Below are positions 24,714 to 34,393 of a stretch of DNA of 64,000 nucleotides, in pieces. Every line of letters starts with the position of its first letter. Positions within the stretch are counted from its first letter, which is position 1. This DNA comes from Demequina phytophila (GTDB lineage Bacteria > Actinomycetota > Actinomycetes > Actinomycetales > Demequinaceae): NCBI RefSeq assembly GCF_000971135.1, contig NZ_BBLW01000003.1:344903-408902 (forward strand), read 5' to 3'. The notes below the pieces were generated by a model. That model made no database searches. It was not told the DNA's origin and saw only the letters and a list, made by a program, of their open reading frames with translations. A program made the position numbers and the translations under genes.

Positions 24714-24774
24714 CTATGGGGTGGCCAGCGTCGCTTTCTGCAGGTCTCGCCTTCCTACGGGGAAGTGAACGTCG
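24714..24774 (+). repeat. Intergenic repeat, copy C
   Basis: One unit in plus orientation begins CTATGGGG (24714-24721) and ends GGGGAAGTGAACGTCGC. It is the most divergent copy in the middle. It lies 20 bp after the stop of the 423-residue protein and about 80 bp before the next gene. Confidence 0.6.
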
Positions 24775-24853
24775 CACGTCAGCGGTCGTGCACTCCGCTC
24801 GCGAATCAGCAAAGGTCCTGGTGCGGCACCCGTCGAGGGTGCACAATCCCCTC

Positions 24854-25375
24854 ATGGGGGACACAGCGGAGACGCGCAAGCAGGCGCCCACCAGGCGCGC
24901 GGCGCTCGCGGGGATCATCGTGGCGGGCCTCGCGCTCGTGGTGCTCGGGGCGTTCGCGTTCTGGGAGCGCCCGGCGAGGCTTCCCACCTACGCCGCGAGC
25001 GAGTGGACCGGCGAGGCGACCGAGGTCGCGCAGGGCGTGCGCGCGGACGCCAAGGGCCTGTGGACTGTCTGCCCGACCAGCGCCACCGAGGCAGACGGCG
25101 TGGTGGGCCTTCTGCTCGCGGACACGTGGAGCGCGACGGTGCCGCGCCTCGGGGCCGAGGGTGCGTTGGCGCACCTGCACGGCGGCCCCGTCGAGCTGAC
25201 CTCCGCTGAGCGTGCCGATTCGTACTACCCGCCGGTGGTCGGCAGGTTCCTCGATCCGGCGGTTGCGGAGGACGCCGCGCTCGCGGACACGTGGACGGGG
25301 ATGTGCGGGGACGTCGCGGCGGTGATCCTCGTCGCGCCCGACGCGGTGATCGAGGAGATCGACTTCGCCCCCTGA
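24854..25375 (+). CDS. Membrane-anchored hypothetical protein
   Basis: A 173-residue protein with a basic N-terminus, one helix at about residues 17-37 (LAGIIVAGLALVVLGAFAFW) and an extracytoplasmic part with two cysteines (TVCPTS and GMCGDV) that could form a disulfide. No family is recognised. The ATG at 24854 follows a CACAAT box by six bases, suggesting a leaderless start; the upstream in-frame ATG at 24716 overlaps the repeat unit and is unlikely. No operon partner is apparent; purL follows 148 bp later in the same direction. Confidence 0.6.
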   Translation: MGDTAETRKQAPTRRAALAGIIVAGLALVVLGAFAFWERPARLPTYAASEWTGEATEVAQGVRADAKGLWTVCPTSATEADGVVGLLLADTWSATVPRLGAEGALAHLHGGPVELTSAERADSYYPPVVGRFLDPAVAEDAALADTWTGMCGDVAAVILVAPDAVIEEIDFAP

Positions 25376-25523
25376 CCCGCGCGGACCCGCGCCCACTCGC
25401 ACGACGCAACTCCCGCATCGTCCCGTTACCAGGGGCCGTCGTACCGCGTCCCGTGCGGGCGCCGGGCGATGCGCCCGCCGGTAGGATTGCCGCATACCCG
25501 CCGGCTCCACCCATGAGGACTTC

Positions 25524-27830
25524 ATGACCGACGCGCTTCAGCCCACCGCCGCCCAGCTCGACACCGTCGGCTACGCGGAGAACACCCCCGACCAGGAGCA
25601 GCCCTGGGGAGAGCTGGGTCTCAAGCACGACGAGTATCAGCGCATCCGCGACCTCCTGGGCCGCCGCCCCACCAACGCGGAGCTCGCGATGTACTCCGTC
25701 ATGTGGTCGGAGCACTGCTCGTACAAGTCCTCCAAGGTGCACCTGCGCCAGTTCGGCGAGAAGACCACGCCGGAGATGAAGCAGCGCCTCATGGTCGGCA
25801 TCGGCGAGAACGCCGGCGTCGTGGACATCGGCGACGGCTGGGCCGTGACCTTCAAGGTCGAGTCGCACAACCACCCGTCCTACGTCGAGCCGTACCAGGG
25901 TGCCGCGACCGGCGTCGGGGGCATCGTCCGCGACATCCTTGCGATGGGCGCACGCCCGGTCGCCGGCATGGACGAGCTCCGCTTCGGCGCGATCGACCAC
26001 CCCGACACCGCCCGCGTCGTGCACGGCGTGGTCGCCGGCGTCGGCGGCTACGGCAACTCGCTGGGCCTGCCCAACATCGGCGGTGGCGCCCGCTTCGACT
26101 CCTGCTACCAGGGCAACCCCCTGGTCAACGCGCTCTGCGTGGGCAAGATGAAGCACGAGGACATCCACCTCGCGTCCGCCGAGGGCGTGGGCAACAAGGT
26201 GGTCCTGTTCGGCGCCCGTACCGGCGGCGACGGCATCGGCGGCGCCTCGATCCTCGCGTCGGAGACGTTCGAGGACGGCGTGCCCGCGAAGCGCCCGTCC
26301 GTACAGGTGGGCGACCCGTTCATGGAGAAGGTGCTCATCGAGTGCTGCCTCGAGCTGTTCGCGGCGGACGTGGTCCAGGGCATCCAGGACCTCGGCGCGG
26401 CCGGCATCTCCTGCGCGACCTCCGAGCTCGCGTCCAACGGCTCGGGCGGCATGCACGTGTGGCTCGACGACGTCCTGCTGCGCGACCCCACCCTCAATGC
26501 CGGCGAGATCCTCATGTCGGAGTCGCAGGAGCGCATGATGGCGGTCGTCACGCCGGAGAAGCTCGACCAGTTCATGGCGATCACCGGCAAGTGGGACATC
26601 GAGTCCTCGGTGGTCGGCGAGGTCAACGACTCGGGCCGCCTCACCATCGACCACCACGGCCAGCGCATCGTCGACGTCGACCCGCGCACGGTCGCGCACG
26701 ACGGCCCCGTCTACGACCGCCCGTTCCACCGCCCCGCGTGGATGGACGGCCTGCAGGCAGACCGCTTCGCGGCGGAGCTCCCCGCCACCGGCGAGGACCT
26801 GCGCGACGCGTTCGTCACCCTCCTCACCAGCGATAACATGGCCTCGCGCGAGTGGATCACCCGCCAGTACGACCGCTACGTCCAGGGCAACACCGCCGCG
26901 TCGCGCCCCGACACCGCCGGCGTGATCCGCATCGACGAGGAGACCGGTCGCGGCGTCGCCATCGCGACCCGCTCCAACGACCGCTTCACCAAGCTCGACC
27001 CCTACGAGGGCGCGCGCCAGTCCGTCGCGGCCGCGTTCCGCGGCGTCGCCATCACCGGCGCCGAGCCGACCGCCGTCACCGACGGTCTCAACTTCGGCTC
27101 CCCCGAGGACCCCGACTCGATGTGGCAGTTCGCCGAGGCCATCCGCGGCCTCGCGGACGCCTGCCAGGAGCTCGGCGTCCCGGTCACCGGAGGCAATGTG
27201 TCGCTGTACAACGGCACCGGCGAGCCGGGCCGCATCGACAGCTCGATCAACCCCACCGCGATCGTCGGCATCCTCGGCATCCTCGACGACGTCGCCCGCG
27301 CGACCCCGTCGGGCTGGCGCGAGGACGGCCAGCTGCTGTTCCTGATCGGCACCACCAAGCCGGAGCTCGACGGCTCCGAGCTCGCCTCCACGCACGGCCA
27401 CCTCGGCGGCCTCCCGCCGGTGCTCGACCTCGCGTGGGAGAAGGAGCTCGCCGAGATCCTCATCGCGTGCTCGCGCGACGGCCTGGTCGACGCCGCCCGC
27501 GACGTGTCCGAGGGCGGCCTCGCCGCCGCGGCCGCGTACGGCTCGCTGCGCTACGGCGTCGGCGCGCGCATCGTCCTCGACGAGATCTGCGAGCGCGACG
27601 GCCTCACGCCCGCGCAGGCGCTGTTCTCCGAGTCGCAGGGCCGTGCGCTGCTCACCGTGCCCCGCACCGAGGAGCCGCGCCTGGTCGCGATGCTCGAGGC
27701 GCGCGGCGTGCCGTTCGCCCGCGTGGGCGTCACCGGCGGCGACGTCATCGACGTCCAGGGCCAGTTCGAGGTCCCCGTCGCCGAGCTCACCGAGGCCTGG
27801 GAGGCGCCGCTCGTCGCGCGCTTCGCCTGA
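25524..27830 (+). CDS. purL: Phosphoribosylformylglycinamidine synthase subunit PurL
   Basis: A 768-residue ATP-dependent synthase of purine synthesis, converting FGAR to FGAM with glutamine nitrogen supplied by PurQ. The N-terminal [18 protein letters not shown] carries the active-site His; [20 protein letters not shown] and [20 protein letters not shown] are the first substrate half, and [19 protein letters not shown] with [12 protein letters not shown] the second. The length fits the small, two-subunit PurL. GAGGAC lies about seven bases upstream of the ATG. It stands alone, 18 kb from purF-purM, and ends at a hairpin terminator. Confidence 0.95.
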   Translation: MTDALQPTAAQLDTVGYAENTPDQEQPWGELGLKHDEYQRIRDLLGRRPTNAELAMYSVMWSEHCSYKSSKVHLRQFGEKTTPEMKQRLMVGIGENAGVVDIGDGWAVTFKVESHNHPSYVEPYQGAATGVGGIVRDILAMGARPVAGMDELRFGAIDHPDTARVVHGVVAGVGGYGNSLGLPNIGGGARFDSCYQGNPLVNALCVGKMKHEDIHLASAEGVGNKVVLFGARTGGDGIGGASILASETFEDGVPAKRPSVQVGDPFMEKVLIECCLELFAADVVQGIQDLGAAGISCATSELASNGSGGMHVWLDDVLLRDPTLNAGEILMSESQERMMAVVTPEKLDQFMAITGKWDIESSVVGEVNDSGRLTIDHHGQRIVDVDPRTVAHDGPVYDRPFHRPAWMDGLQADRFAAELPATGEDLRDAFVTLLTSDNMASREWITRQYDRYVQGNTAASRPDTAGVIRIDEETGRGVAIATRSNDRFTKLDPYEGARQSVAAAFRGVAITGAEPTAVTDGLNFGSPEDPDSMWQFAEAIRGLADACQELGVPVTGGNVSLYNGTGEPGRIDSSINPTAIVGILGILDDVARATPSGWREDGQLLFLIGTTKPELDGSELASTHGHLGGLPPVLDLAWEKELAEILIACSRDGLVDAARDVSEGGLAAAAAYGSLRYGVGARIVLDEICERDGLTPAQALFSESQGRALLTVPRTEEPRLVAMLEARGVPFARVGVTGGDVIDVQGQFEVPVAELTEAWEAPLVARFA

Positions 27831-27861
27831 GTCATCCCGTCCCTGAGCAGGGACGATGCGA

Positions 27862-27890
27862 CGCCCGGCCCGGTGACAGGCCGGGCGTTT
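27862..27890 (+). terminator. Rho-independent terminator after purL
   Basis: CGCCCGGCC (27862-27870) and GGCCGGGCG (27879-27887) form a 9-bp perfect stem with an eight-base loop, followed by TTT. A decamer copy lies just upstream (27850-27859). Confidence 0.8.
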
Positions 27891-27938
27891 CGCGTTGCTC
27901 GGGCCGGCGGGCTCGGTGCGCTGTGCCACCCTGGACCC

Positions 27939-28310
27939 ATGCCTCCCCGCCGCCGCATCCCCGTCGCCGCCGGCCGCGAATCCGTCCGTCAGTGGGCGCT
28001 CCTCAGCGACGTCGGCACCGTCGAGCCGGGCGTGACGGCGATGGCCGTGCGGTTCAGCCTCGAGGAGCTCGCCGCCGTCGCGCCGGGCCGCTCGCTCGAG
28101 GTGCGCGTGCCGCCGTTCGGCGCGGTCCAGGCCGTCGAGGGCTCCGTCCACCGCCGCGGCACGCCGCCGGCCGTGGTGGAGATGGCCCCCGAGGTCTGGC
28201 TGGGCCTCGTGACGGGTCGCCTGCGATGGGACGATGCGGTGGCCGAGGGCCGCGTCGACGCGTCGGGGGAGCGGTCGGACCTGTCGGCGCTGCTGCCGCT
28301 CGCGCTGTAG
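27939..28310 (+). CDS. SCP2-like sterol carrier family protein
   Basis: A 123-residue basic-start protein (MPPRRRIPVAAGRESVRQWA). The segment SLEVRVPPFGAVQAVEGSVH, then PPAVVEMAPEVWLGLVTGRL and RWDDAVAEGRVDASGERSDL, matches the actinobacterial sterol-carrier-like family that often sits by purL or purF. The SCP2 fold has a hydrophobic ligand pocket; the ligand here is unknown. CACCCT lies six bases before the ATG, consistent with leaderless translation. A decamer (28228) encodes WDDA. Confidence 0.7.
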   Translation: MPPRRRIPVAAGRESVRQWALLSDVGTVEPGVTAMAVRFSLEELAAVAPGRSLEVRVPPFGAVQAVEGSVHRRGTPPAVVEMAPEVWLGLVTGRLRWDDAVAEGRVDASGERSDLSALLPLAL

Positions 28311-28362
28311 GCCGCTTGCGCCGCCCGTCGGTCCCGGTGGTCGACCCGCGGGCGCCGACGGC

Positions 28363-30462
28363 TCAGGCCGTGACCGTCGCTCGCGCGCGGACAGTCGCGG
28401 CGAGCGCCGCTGCGCCCAGCGAGATCCATCCGATCGCGATGCCGGTCATCATCACCGCGGGCAGCAGCGCGTGCGAGGCATGCACGAGCGCCCAGAGCGG
28501 GCCGACGTCCGTGAAGGCGCCGGAGGCTTGGGAGAGGCCGAAGCTCGTGTCGGGCGTGCTCCCGCCGAACGCTCCGACCGCGGCGACGAAGCCCACCGTG
28601 ATCCCCGCGAGCGTGCCCACCGCGAGCGGCAATGCGAACTCGACGGCACCGGCGAGCCGCGCGGCGCCGTGCGAGAGGCCCATCGCCGTCCGTGCCTGCC
28701 GGTCGCCCCGGTGGGCGGCCGAGCCGGCGATGGCGGTGCCGAACGCGACCGCGGTGAGCAGCGCGAAGACGAGGGCCGCGAGCGCGTACAACGGTCGGCC
28801 GTCCCAGCCCGTCGGTGCCACCATCGCGTCGGACCGCAGCGGCTCGGGTAGCCAGGACGGGATGCCCGAGCCGTACTGAGCCCAGTTGATCAGCGCCTGT
28901 TGGGTGATGAACCAGCCGAACGCGCTCGCGACCAGGGCGAAGACCGTCGCGGGCCCTGCGGCCTGGCGCGGACGCGACACCAGCGCGTGCGCGGCGCTGA
29001 GCGCCCAGGGACGGGCCGACGCCGCCAGCCTGCGGGAAGCGCGGTCGACCACGCGTCGCGCGTACGTCGCCGCCACCGCCAGGGTCAGCGCCCCGGTGAG
29101 AGGGAAGACCAACCACGGCCATCGGAAGCCCTCGAGCGGCAGCTCGTAGTACAGCCGTCCCTGATACGCGGAGTACCCGAGCGCGGGCACCCACACGAGG
29201 ATGAGCCACCCGAGACGCAGCCGCCTCCGCGGTGGTGAGGTGGTGAGGGGTGCGACGGGCTTGAGGGCCGAGGCGGGCGTGATGCGCATCGCCCAGAAGG
29301 CGGGGATCGCTCCGACGATGGTGGAGAGGGCGGTCGCCAGCGCGAGCGCGCCGCAGAGAACCCATCGAGCCGGCACCGGACCGGCCGGAAGCAGCGCGTC
29401 GGCGTTCGCCGCGGCGAACGCGCTCCAGTCGAGCGCGGCGAGCGCCCACGCGGCGCCCAGCCCGGCGAGCCCGGCGACCATGCCCACGGCCGCAGCCTCC
29501 GCGACGGCGGCCCACGCGAGGGTCGAACGGCGTGCGCCGAGCGCCCGCGCGGTCGCGACCCAATGCGAGCGCGACTGCGCCTGCGCGCGGCCCGCGGCGA
29601 AGGCCATCCCGATCATGCCGGTCGCGAGCAGCATCGCGGCGAGCAGCAGCACGGAGGGGAGCACGACCTCGTTGGTGGCGCCGAACCAGGGCCGGCCGGG
29701 CCAGCCCGGGATCGCGTCGAGCGCGGCGGTCGCGTGCACGGCGCCGATATCCGCGAGGCCGTCGTCGGCCCCGACGTCGAGGAGGTCTGCGGCGCCGGCA
29801 CGCGAGGCGAGCGCGTCATCCCAGTCGAGAACGGCGACCGGGAGGGAGAGGTCGTAGCGGCCATGGCCGGACGGGCGCAGCAGTCCCGCCACCGTGAGGC
29901 GCGTGAGGTCGGTCGTCGTCTGCACGTCGCCGTCCCAGACGTCGACGACCACGTCGACGCGGTCGCCGATCCCCAAGCCCAGCGACGCGGCCCAGTCCGC
30001 GTCCACCGCCACTCCGCCCGGGCGCGGCGCCGCGCCCGACAGCAGGACCGCCTCCCAGTCGACGACGCCGCGCACGCCCACGAGCCCGCGTTCGCCCCAC
30101 CACGTGCTGAGCGCCTCGTCCGGCGTCGCGTCGACGTCGACCGCGCGCAGCGCAAGCAGGTCGAGCGTCTGCATCGCGGCGGTCTGCGCACCCTCGGCAT
30201 CCGCGGCGTCGAGGGTCGAGCCGAGCTCCTCCCAGCTCACCGCGTTGTCGAGGCCGTCGTAGTCCGCGCCGACGACCAGGGTGCGGCTCCATTCGCCCCC
30301 CAGCCCGAACGTATCGATGGCGTGCCGTTCAAGCCGCATCTGCTGCGTCGCGGTGATCGCCACGAACCCGGCGAGCGCCACGGTGATGGCGGTGAACAGG
30401 GCCGTCCACGCCAGGTAGCCCCGATGCGCCCGCGCCTGCTCGCGCATGAGCCGGCCGATCAC
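28363..30462 (-). CDS. FtsX-like ABC permease, operon permease 1
   Basis: A 699-residue permease closing the five-gene operon. The N-terminal VIGRLMREQARAHRGYLAWT resembles that of permease 2 and of the orphan permease. A first helix is followed by an extracytoplasmic domain, then a three-helix FtsX core with SRSHWVATARALGARRSTLA, then further helices to the end (MMTGIAIGWISLGAAALAAT). The GTG at 30462 overlaps the stop of permease 2 (GTGA). The substrate is unknown; proteins of this class act as mechanotransmission or lipid/peptide-handling permeases. Confidence 0.8.
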   Translation of the reverse strand: MIGRLMREQARAHRGYLAWTALFTAITVALAGFVAITATQQMRLERHAIDTFGLGGEWSRTLVVGADYDGLDNAVSWEELGSTLDAADAEGAQTAAMQTLDLLALRAVDVDATPDEALSTWWGERGLVGVRGVVDWEAVLLSGAAPRPGGVAVDADWAASLGLGIGDRVDVVVDVWDGDVQTTTDLTRLTVAGLLRPSGHGRYDLSLPVAVLDWDDALASRAGAADLLDVGADDGLADIGAVHATAALDAIPGWPGRPWFGATNEVVLPSVLLLAAMLLATGMIGMAFAAGRAQAQSRSHWVATARALGARRSTLAWAAVAEAAAVGMVAGLAGLGAAWALAALDWSAFAAANADALLPAGPVPARWVLCGALALATALSTIVGAIPAFWAMRITPASALKPVAPLTTSPPRRRLRLGWLILVWVPALGYSAYQGRLYYELPLEGFRWPWLVFPLTGALTLAVAATYARRVVDRASRRLAASARPWALSAAHALVSRPRQAAGPATVFALVASAFGWFITQQALINWAQYGSGIPSWLPEPLRSDAMVAPTGWDGRPLYALAALVFALLTAVAFGTAIAGSAAHRGDRQARTAMGLSHGAARLAGAVEFALPLAVGTLAGITVGFVAAVGAFGGSTPDTSFGLSQASGAFTDVGPLWALVHASHALLPAVMMTGIAIGWISLGAAALAATVRARATVTA

Positions 30463-32537
30463 CGCGCGTCCGCCATCGCCAGAGTGCTCGCGCGGACCAG
30501 TGCCGCGGCGCCAGCGGCGCCCAGCAGGATCGGCACCACGCCCAACAGGGCCACCATGCCCAGCGGGACCAAGGCATGGCCGAGATGCGTCAGCGCCCAC
30601 GCCCAGTCGCCGAGCGTCGTCTCGACCACGCCGTCCTGCCAGCCGCCGACGGGAACCTGGTAGCGGAAGGTGCCCACCGCCGCGGCGGCTCCGAGCACCA
30701 GTCCGACCCCCAGGCCGGCGAGCAGAGGCGCCGCGAACTGCACGGCGGACGCGAGCCGCGCGTCGAGCGCCGAGAGCCCGAGCGCCTCGCGCGCCTCGTG
30801 ATCCGCGGATGCAGCCTGCCGCGACGCGGCGAACGTCGCGAAGGAGGCGAGCACCAGCACCGCGAGGGTCGACGCGGAGCCGACGAGGAGGATGCCTCCG
30901 TCGGACTGGCTCGGGTACAGGGTCGGCGACATGCGCCACCACGGCGAGTCCTCGCGCCCCAGGTCGATCGCGTCCGTCCATGCGGTGAGCGCCATCCACG
31001 TCGCGGCCACGCTCAGCGCGAGGGTCGCCACCGCCAGGACGGCCGCGGGTACCGCCGCCTGACGTGGCCGCCCGCGCAAGGCATCCCCGGCAGCGAGCAG
31101 CCACGGCCGCCGCGACCGTGACAGCCGCCTCCCCAGGACGCCCACGACCGCTCGGCACAGCTCGACGAGCATCGCCACCGTCGCGATCGCCCATGCGACA
31201 CCCACGCCCCACACGATCCACAGCCACGACGATTGGCCCCCCGGGCCCTCGCCCGTCTGAGCCGAGAGCACCAGCGCGACAGAGAGGAGGATCCAGAGCC
31301 CGTAGATCCATGCGGCTGAGATGCGCCGGGAGACCTCGGCCTCGGTCACGGGCGTCACGGGCTTGAGCGCCGCCACCGGTGCCACGCGCGTCGCCCAGAA
31401 CGCGGGGATCGCGCCGAGCACGAGCGAGAGCAGCACCCCGAGCCCCACGCTGGCGGGGATGAACCACCCGGGCACCGCGATCGAGTCGGGCATCAGCGCC
31501 GCCGGATTCGCCGCGACCAGCGCGGCGTACATCGCGGCGTGGACGCCGAGCCCCAGCGCGGTGCCCGCCACGCCGGCGACGAGTCCGACGACGCCGAGCT
31601 CGGCGAGCGAGGCGAGCACCACCTGCGCACGCCGCGCGCCGAGCACCCGGGCCGTCGCGAGCCACTGCGCCCGCGACGCCGCCTGGGCACGTCCCGCCGC
31701 GAACGCGAGTCCTACCATGCCGAGCACGAGCACCACGGCCGTCAGCGAGGCCAACAGCAGCGCCCCGGGCTCGATATCTCCCATCCACGGCGAGAATCGC
31801 CAGCCCGCCGCGTCGACAGCGGGGTCCGGGTGCCGGGTCGTCACCTCGATCGCGGCCATGTCGAGCGCTGGAGCATCGTCGCCGTAGAGCTCGGCGTCGC
31901 CGGCCGCCTCGATCGCGAACGAGTCGTCCCAGGCGAGGACCGCCGCGTACGGCACCAGCGAGTAGCGTCCGTCGACGCCGGTGCGGAGGAGCCCCGACAC
32001 CGTGCGCCTGCCGAGGACCTCGTAGTCCTCCGACCACCGCGCGCCGGTCACGACCACGGTGTCCCCGATGCCGACGAGCGCGTGCGCCGCCCAGCCCGCG
32101 TCGACGGCGATCTCCCCGTCTGACGGCAGTGCCCCGTCGAGCAGGATCGCGTCCTCATCGATCGCGCCCGTGAGCCCCACGATCGAGTTGAGGTTCTCCC
32201 AGGTGGTGGACACCGCGTGGTCCTCCGTCTCGATCGCGAGGTCCCATGCCTGGTGGACGGCGGCCGGTTCGGAGCCGCGCGCCGCGGCCCCCTCGAGCAG
32301 CGATTCCAGCTCCTCGCGGGTGAGGTCGGCGTCGGTCGCCGTGCCCACGGTGACCGACGCCGTCGAGGCGCCCGTCCCGCCGTAGGCTGCCGCGGCATGG
32401 TCCAGGATGGCGCGCTGCTGCAGCGCGTCGAGCGTGGCCCACGCGACCAGCGTGACCGCGAGCGTCAGCAGCGCCGCCGTCCAGGCCAGGTAGGCGCGAT
32501 GCGCCCGCGCCTGTTCGCGCATCAGCTTGCCGATCAC
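30459..32537 (-). CDS. FtsX-like ABC permease, operon permease 2
   Basis: A 692-residue paralogue of permease 1, starting VIGKLMREQARAHRAYLAWT, with the matching core ASRAQWLATARVLGARRAQV. The long extracytoplasmic domain lies at about residues 45-250, followed by a further membrane half (PWLLAAGDALRGRPRQAAVP). Permeases 1 and 2 look like a tandem duplication. The GTG at 32537 overlaps the preceding stop (GTGA). Functional pairing with one or more of the other permeases is implied by coupled translation, but which pairs form is not evident from sequence. Confidence 0.8.
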   Translation of the reverse strand: MIGKLMREQARAHRAYLAWTAALLTLAVTLVAWATLDALQQRAILDHAAAAYGGTGASTASVTVGTATDADLTREELESLLEGAAARGSEPAAVHQAWDLAIETEDHAVSTTWENLNSIVGLTGAIDEDAILLDGALPSDGEIAVDAGWAAHALVGIGDTVVVTGARWSEDYEVLGRRTVSGLLRTGVDGRYSLVPYAAVLAWDDSFAIEAAGDAELYGDDAPALDMAAIEVTTRHPDPAVDAAGWRFSPWMGDIEPGALLLASLTAVVLVLGMVGLAFAAGRAQAASRAQWLATARVLGARRAQVVLASLAELGVVGLVAGVAGTALGLGVHAAMYAALVAANPAALMPDSIAVPGWFIPASVGLGVLLSLVLGAIPAFWATRVAPVAALKPVTPVTEAEVSRRISAAWIYGLWILLSVALVLSAQTGEGPGGQSSWLWIVWGVGVAWAIATVAMLVELCRAVVGVLGRRLSRSRRPWLLAAGDALRGRPRQAAVPAAVLAVATLALSVAATWMALTAWTDAIDLGREDSPWWRMSPTLYPSQSDGGILLVGSASTLAVLVLASFATFAASRQAASADHEAREALGLSALDARLASAVQFAAPLLAGLGVGLVLGAAAAVGTFRYQVPVGGWQDGVVETTLGDWAWALTHLGHALVPLGMVALLGVVPILLGAAGAAALVRASTLAMADAR

Positions 32538-34393
32538 GCGACGCCCTCCTTCTCCGCCTCGCGCAGCTGCTCCGCCGGGGAGGAGCGGTCGGCCCGCACC
32601 CGCACGAGCGCCGCGAGCCCGGCCGCGAGCCCCGTGGTGACCACGGCGAGCGCCACGAGCGCCGCCCACGGCGCCTGCGCGACGTCGAAGCCCACGTTCC
32701 ACGCCCGGATCGCGAACCCACCGGCACCGCCCGCGGCGGAGAGCCCGAGCCCGATCACGGCGCCCGCGACCAGCCCGAGCGCCGCTCCCACGCCGGTGAC
32801 CACGGCGGCCTCGAGCGCCGCCGCCCCGCGCATCGTCCCTCGCAGGGCGCCCAGCGCGACGAGCGTCGCGTGCTCGCGCCACCGCAGCCGCTGCGTCGCC
32901 CCGGCGAGCACCACGACGATCGCGACGGCGCCCAGCAGGAACGGGCCCGCGACGGTCAGGAGCCCGCGCGCGTCGATGCGCGTGGTGCCGCCCCAGTTGT
33001 CGCCGTTGCGCTCGGAGACCATCGCATCCCCGAGGTCGTGCTCCGCGAGCACCGCCTCGACGTCGTGCCCGTAGACCAGCACGGCCGAGGTCTCCGCGGG
33101 CCCGAACGTCTCCTCGGCCCACCCGAGCTCGACCCCCGCGAACGGCGCGGGCTGCGACGGGGACGCAACCGCGGCGGTGACGTCCCCGACCCGCATCACC
33201 GCGGGCCCGTACCCGATGGCGACGCCGGCGTCGAGGAACGTCGGACGCAGCCCGACCGGGTCGACGCCGTCCAGCGCCGCGAGCTCGACCGCCAGCAGCG
33301 TGTCCGCGGGGATGAACTCGTCGATCTCCGCGCCCGGCACGGTCGTGCCGTCGGTGGACAGAGCCGCCGCCCGCACCACCGTGAGCCGTGGGTCGGCCTC
33401 GAGAGACGCGACGATGCGCGGGTCCAGGGCAGGCGCCCACCCCGCCTCGGCCGCGCCGGGCGCGACCTCCGGGTCGATCACCAGCGTGGGTACCGTCGCC
33501 ACCACGGCGTCGGGGACCAGGGCCTCGGCGATCGCGTTGCGCTCCGCGAGCCCGTTGACCATCACGCTTGCCCCGGTCGCGACCGCGACCACGAGCCCGA
33601 TGGCGCCGACGGCGGCGGCACGCAGCGGCGCCGGCCGGGTCAGCGCGTCCGCGGCGAGGGCCCGGGCGTGAGCGGGCGACGCGCCACGTCCGAGCCACCC
33701 GGCGACACGAGCGACGATGCGCACGCCCAGCGCCGCGCCCCACGTCACCAGGAGCGCGGGGATGGCCAGGTACGTGCCGATCGCGAGCACGATCCCGACG
33801 GCGGTCTCGACGGGCGTGTACGGGTACGCGGGCCAGCCGAGCGCGAGGCTCGCGAGCGGGAGCACCGCCAGCGCGACTGCGACCCACGACCACCGGAGGC
33901 GGCGGCGGGAGGCGACGGGCGCATCGTCCCCACGCGACGGTCGCGTGGCCCAGCGGGCCGCGACGGCCCAGCCGAGCGAGGCGCCCGCCGCGAGCGCCAC
34001 CCAGAACCAGGCCAGCACCTGCAGCGCGTACCAGTCGGGGCCGCCCGCGCCGAACCCGGTGATGAGCTGCCGCGTCACCGAGCCGGCGAGCAGCGAGCCC
34101 AGGCCCCACACGGCCCCGGCGAGCGCGCCGCGACCCGCCGCGGCGGCGATCAGCGCACCGCGTGCCTGCCCGAGCGCGCGGCGGGACGCGAGCTCCGCGC
34201 GCCGGGTCGCCAGGAAGCCGGCGCGCAGGGTGCCGGTGACCGTCGCGATGAGTGCGATCAGCAGCGGCACCGTGACCGCGGTCGCCATCGGGATGAAGGC
34301 GCCATCGCCGAGGAGCGGCTGCCACACCGGGGGCGCGAGGAGCCCGAGCGTGACGCCCGCCACCGCGATCGCCCAGGATGCCGCGTTCCTCAT
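32534..34393 (-). CDS. FtsX-like ABC permease, operon permease 3
   Basis: A 619-residue permease of a second type: the N-terminus MRNAASWAIAVAGVTLGLLA goes straight into a helix with no long basic lead. An FtsX-like core carrying RRAELASRRALGQARGALIA follows, then several helices, an extracytoplasmic domain at about residues 300-465 and a C-terminal three-helix set with RWREHATLVALGALRGTMRG, the usual cytoplasmic coupling segment. It ends with ADRSSPAEQLREAEKE, a typical coupling tail. ATG 34393 overlaps the stop of permease 4 (ATGA). Two decamers lie in it. Confidence 0.75.
   Translation of the reverse strand: MRNAASWAIAVAGVTLGLLAPPVWQPLLGDGAFIPMATAVTVPLLIALIATVTGTLRAGFLATRRAELASRRALGQARGALIAAAAGRGALAGAVWGLGSLLAGSVTRQLITGFGAGGPDWYALQVLAWFWVALAAGASLGWAVAARWATRPSRGDDAPVASRRRLRWSWVAVALAVLPLASLALGWPAYPYTPVETAVGIVLAIGTYLAIPALLVTWGAALGVRIVARVAGWLGRGASPAHARALAADALTRPAPLRAAAVGAIGLVVAVATGASVMVNGLAERNAIAEALVPDAVVATVPTLVIDPEVAPGAAEAGWAPALDPRIVASLEADPRLTVVRAAALSTDGTTVPGAEIDEFIPADTLLAVELAALDGVDPVGLRPTFLDAGVAIGYGPAVMRVGDVTAAVASPSQPAPFAGVELGWAEETFGPAETSAVLVYGHDVEAVLAEHDLGDAMVSERNGDNWGGTTRIDARGLLTVAGPFLLGAVAIVVVLAGATQRLRWREHATLVALGALRGTMRGAAALEAAVVTGVGAALGLVAGAVIGLGLSAAGGAGGFAIRAWNVGFDVAQAPWAALVALAVVTTGLAAGLAALVRVRADRSSPAEQLREAEKEGVA

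Noticed and set aside
24915..28151. 1078-codon open frame on the minus strand opposite purL
   Set aside because: Antisense shadow of a certain purL gene; low-complexity Arg/Ala/Gly/His product and no start signal.
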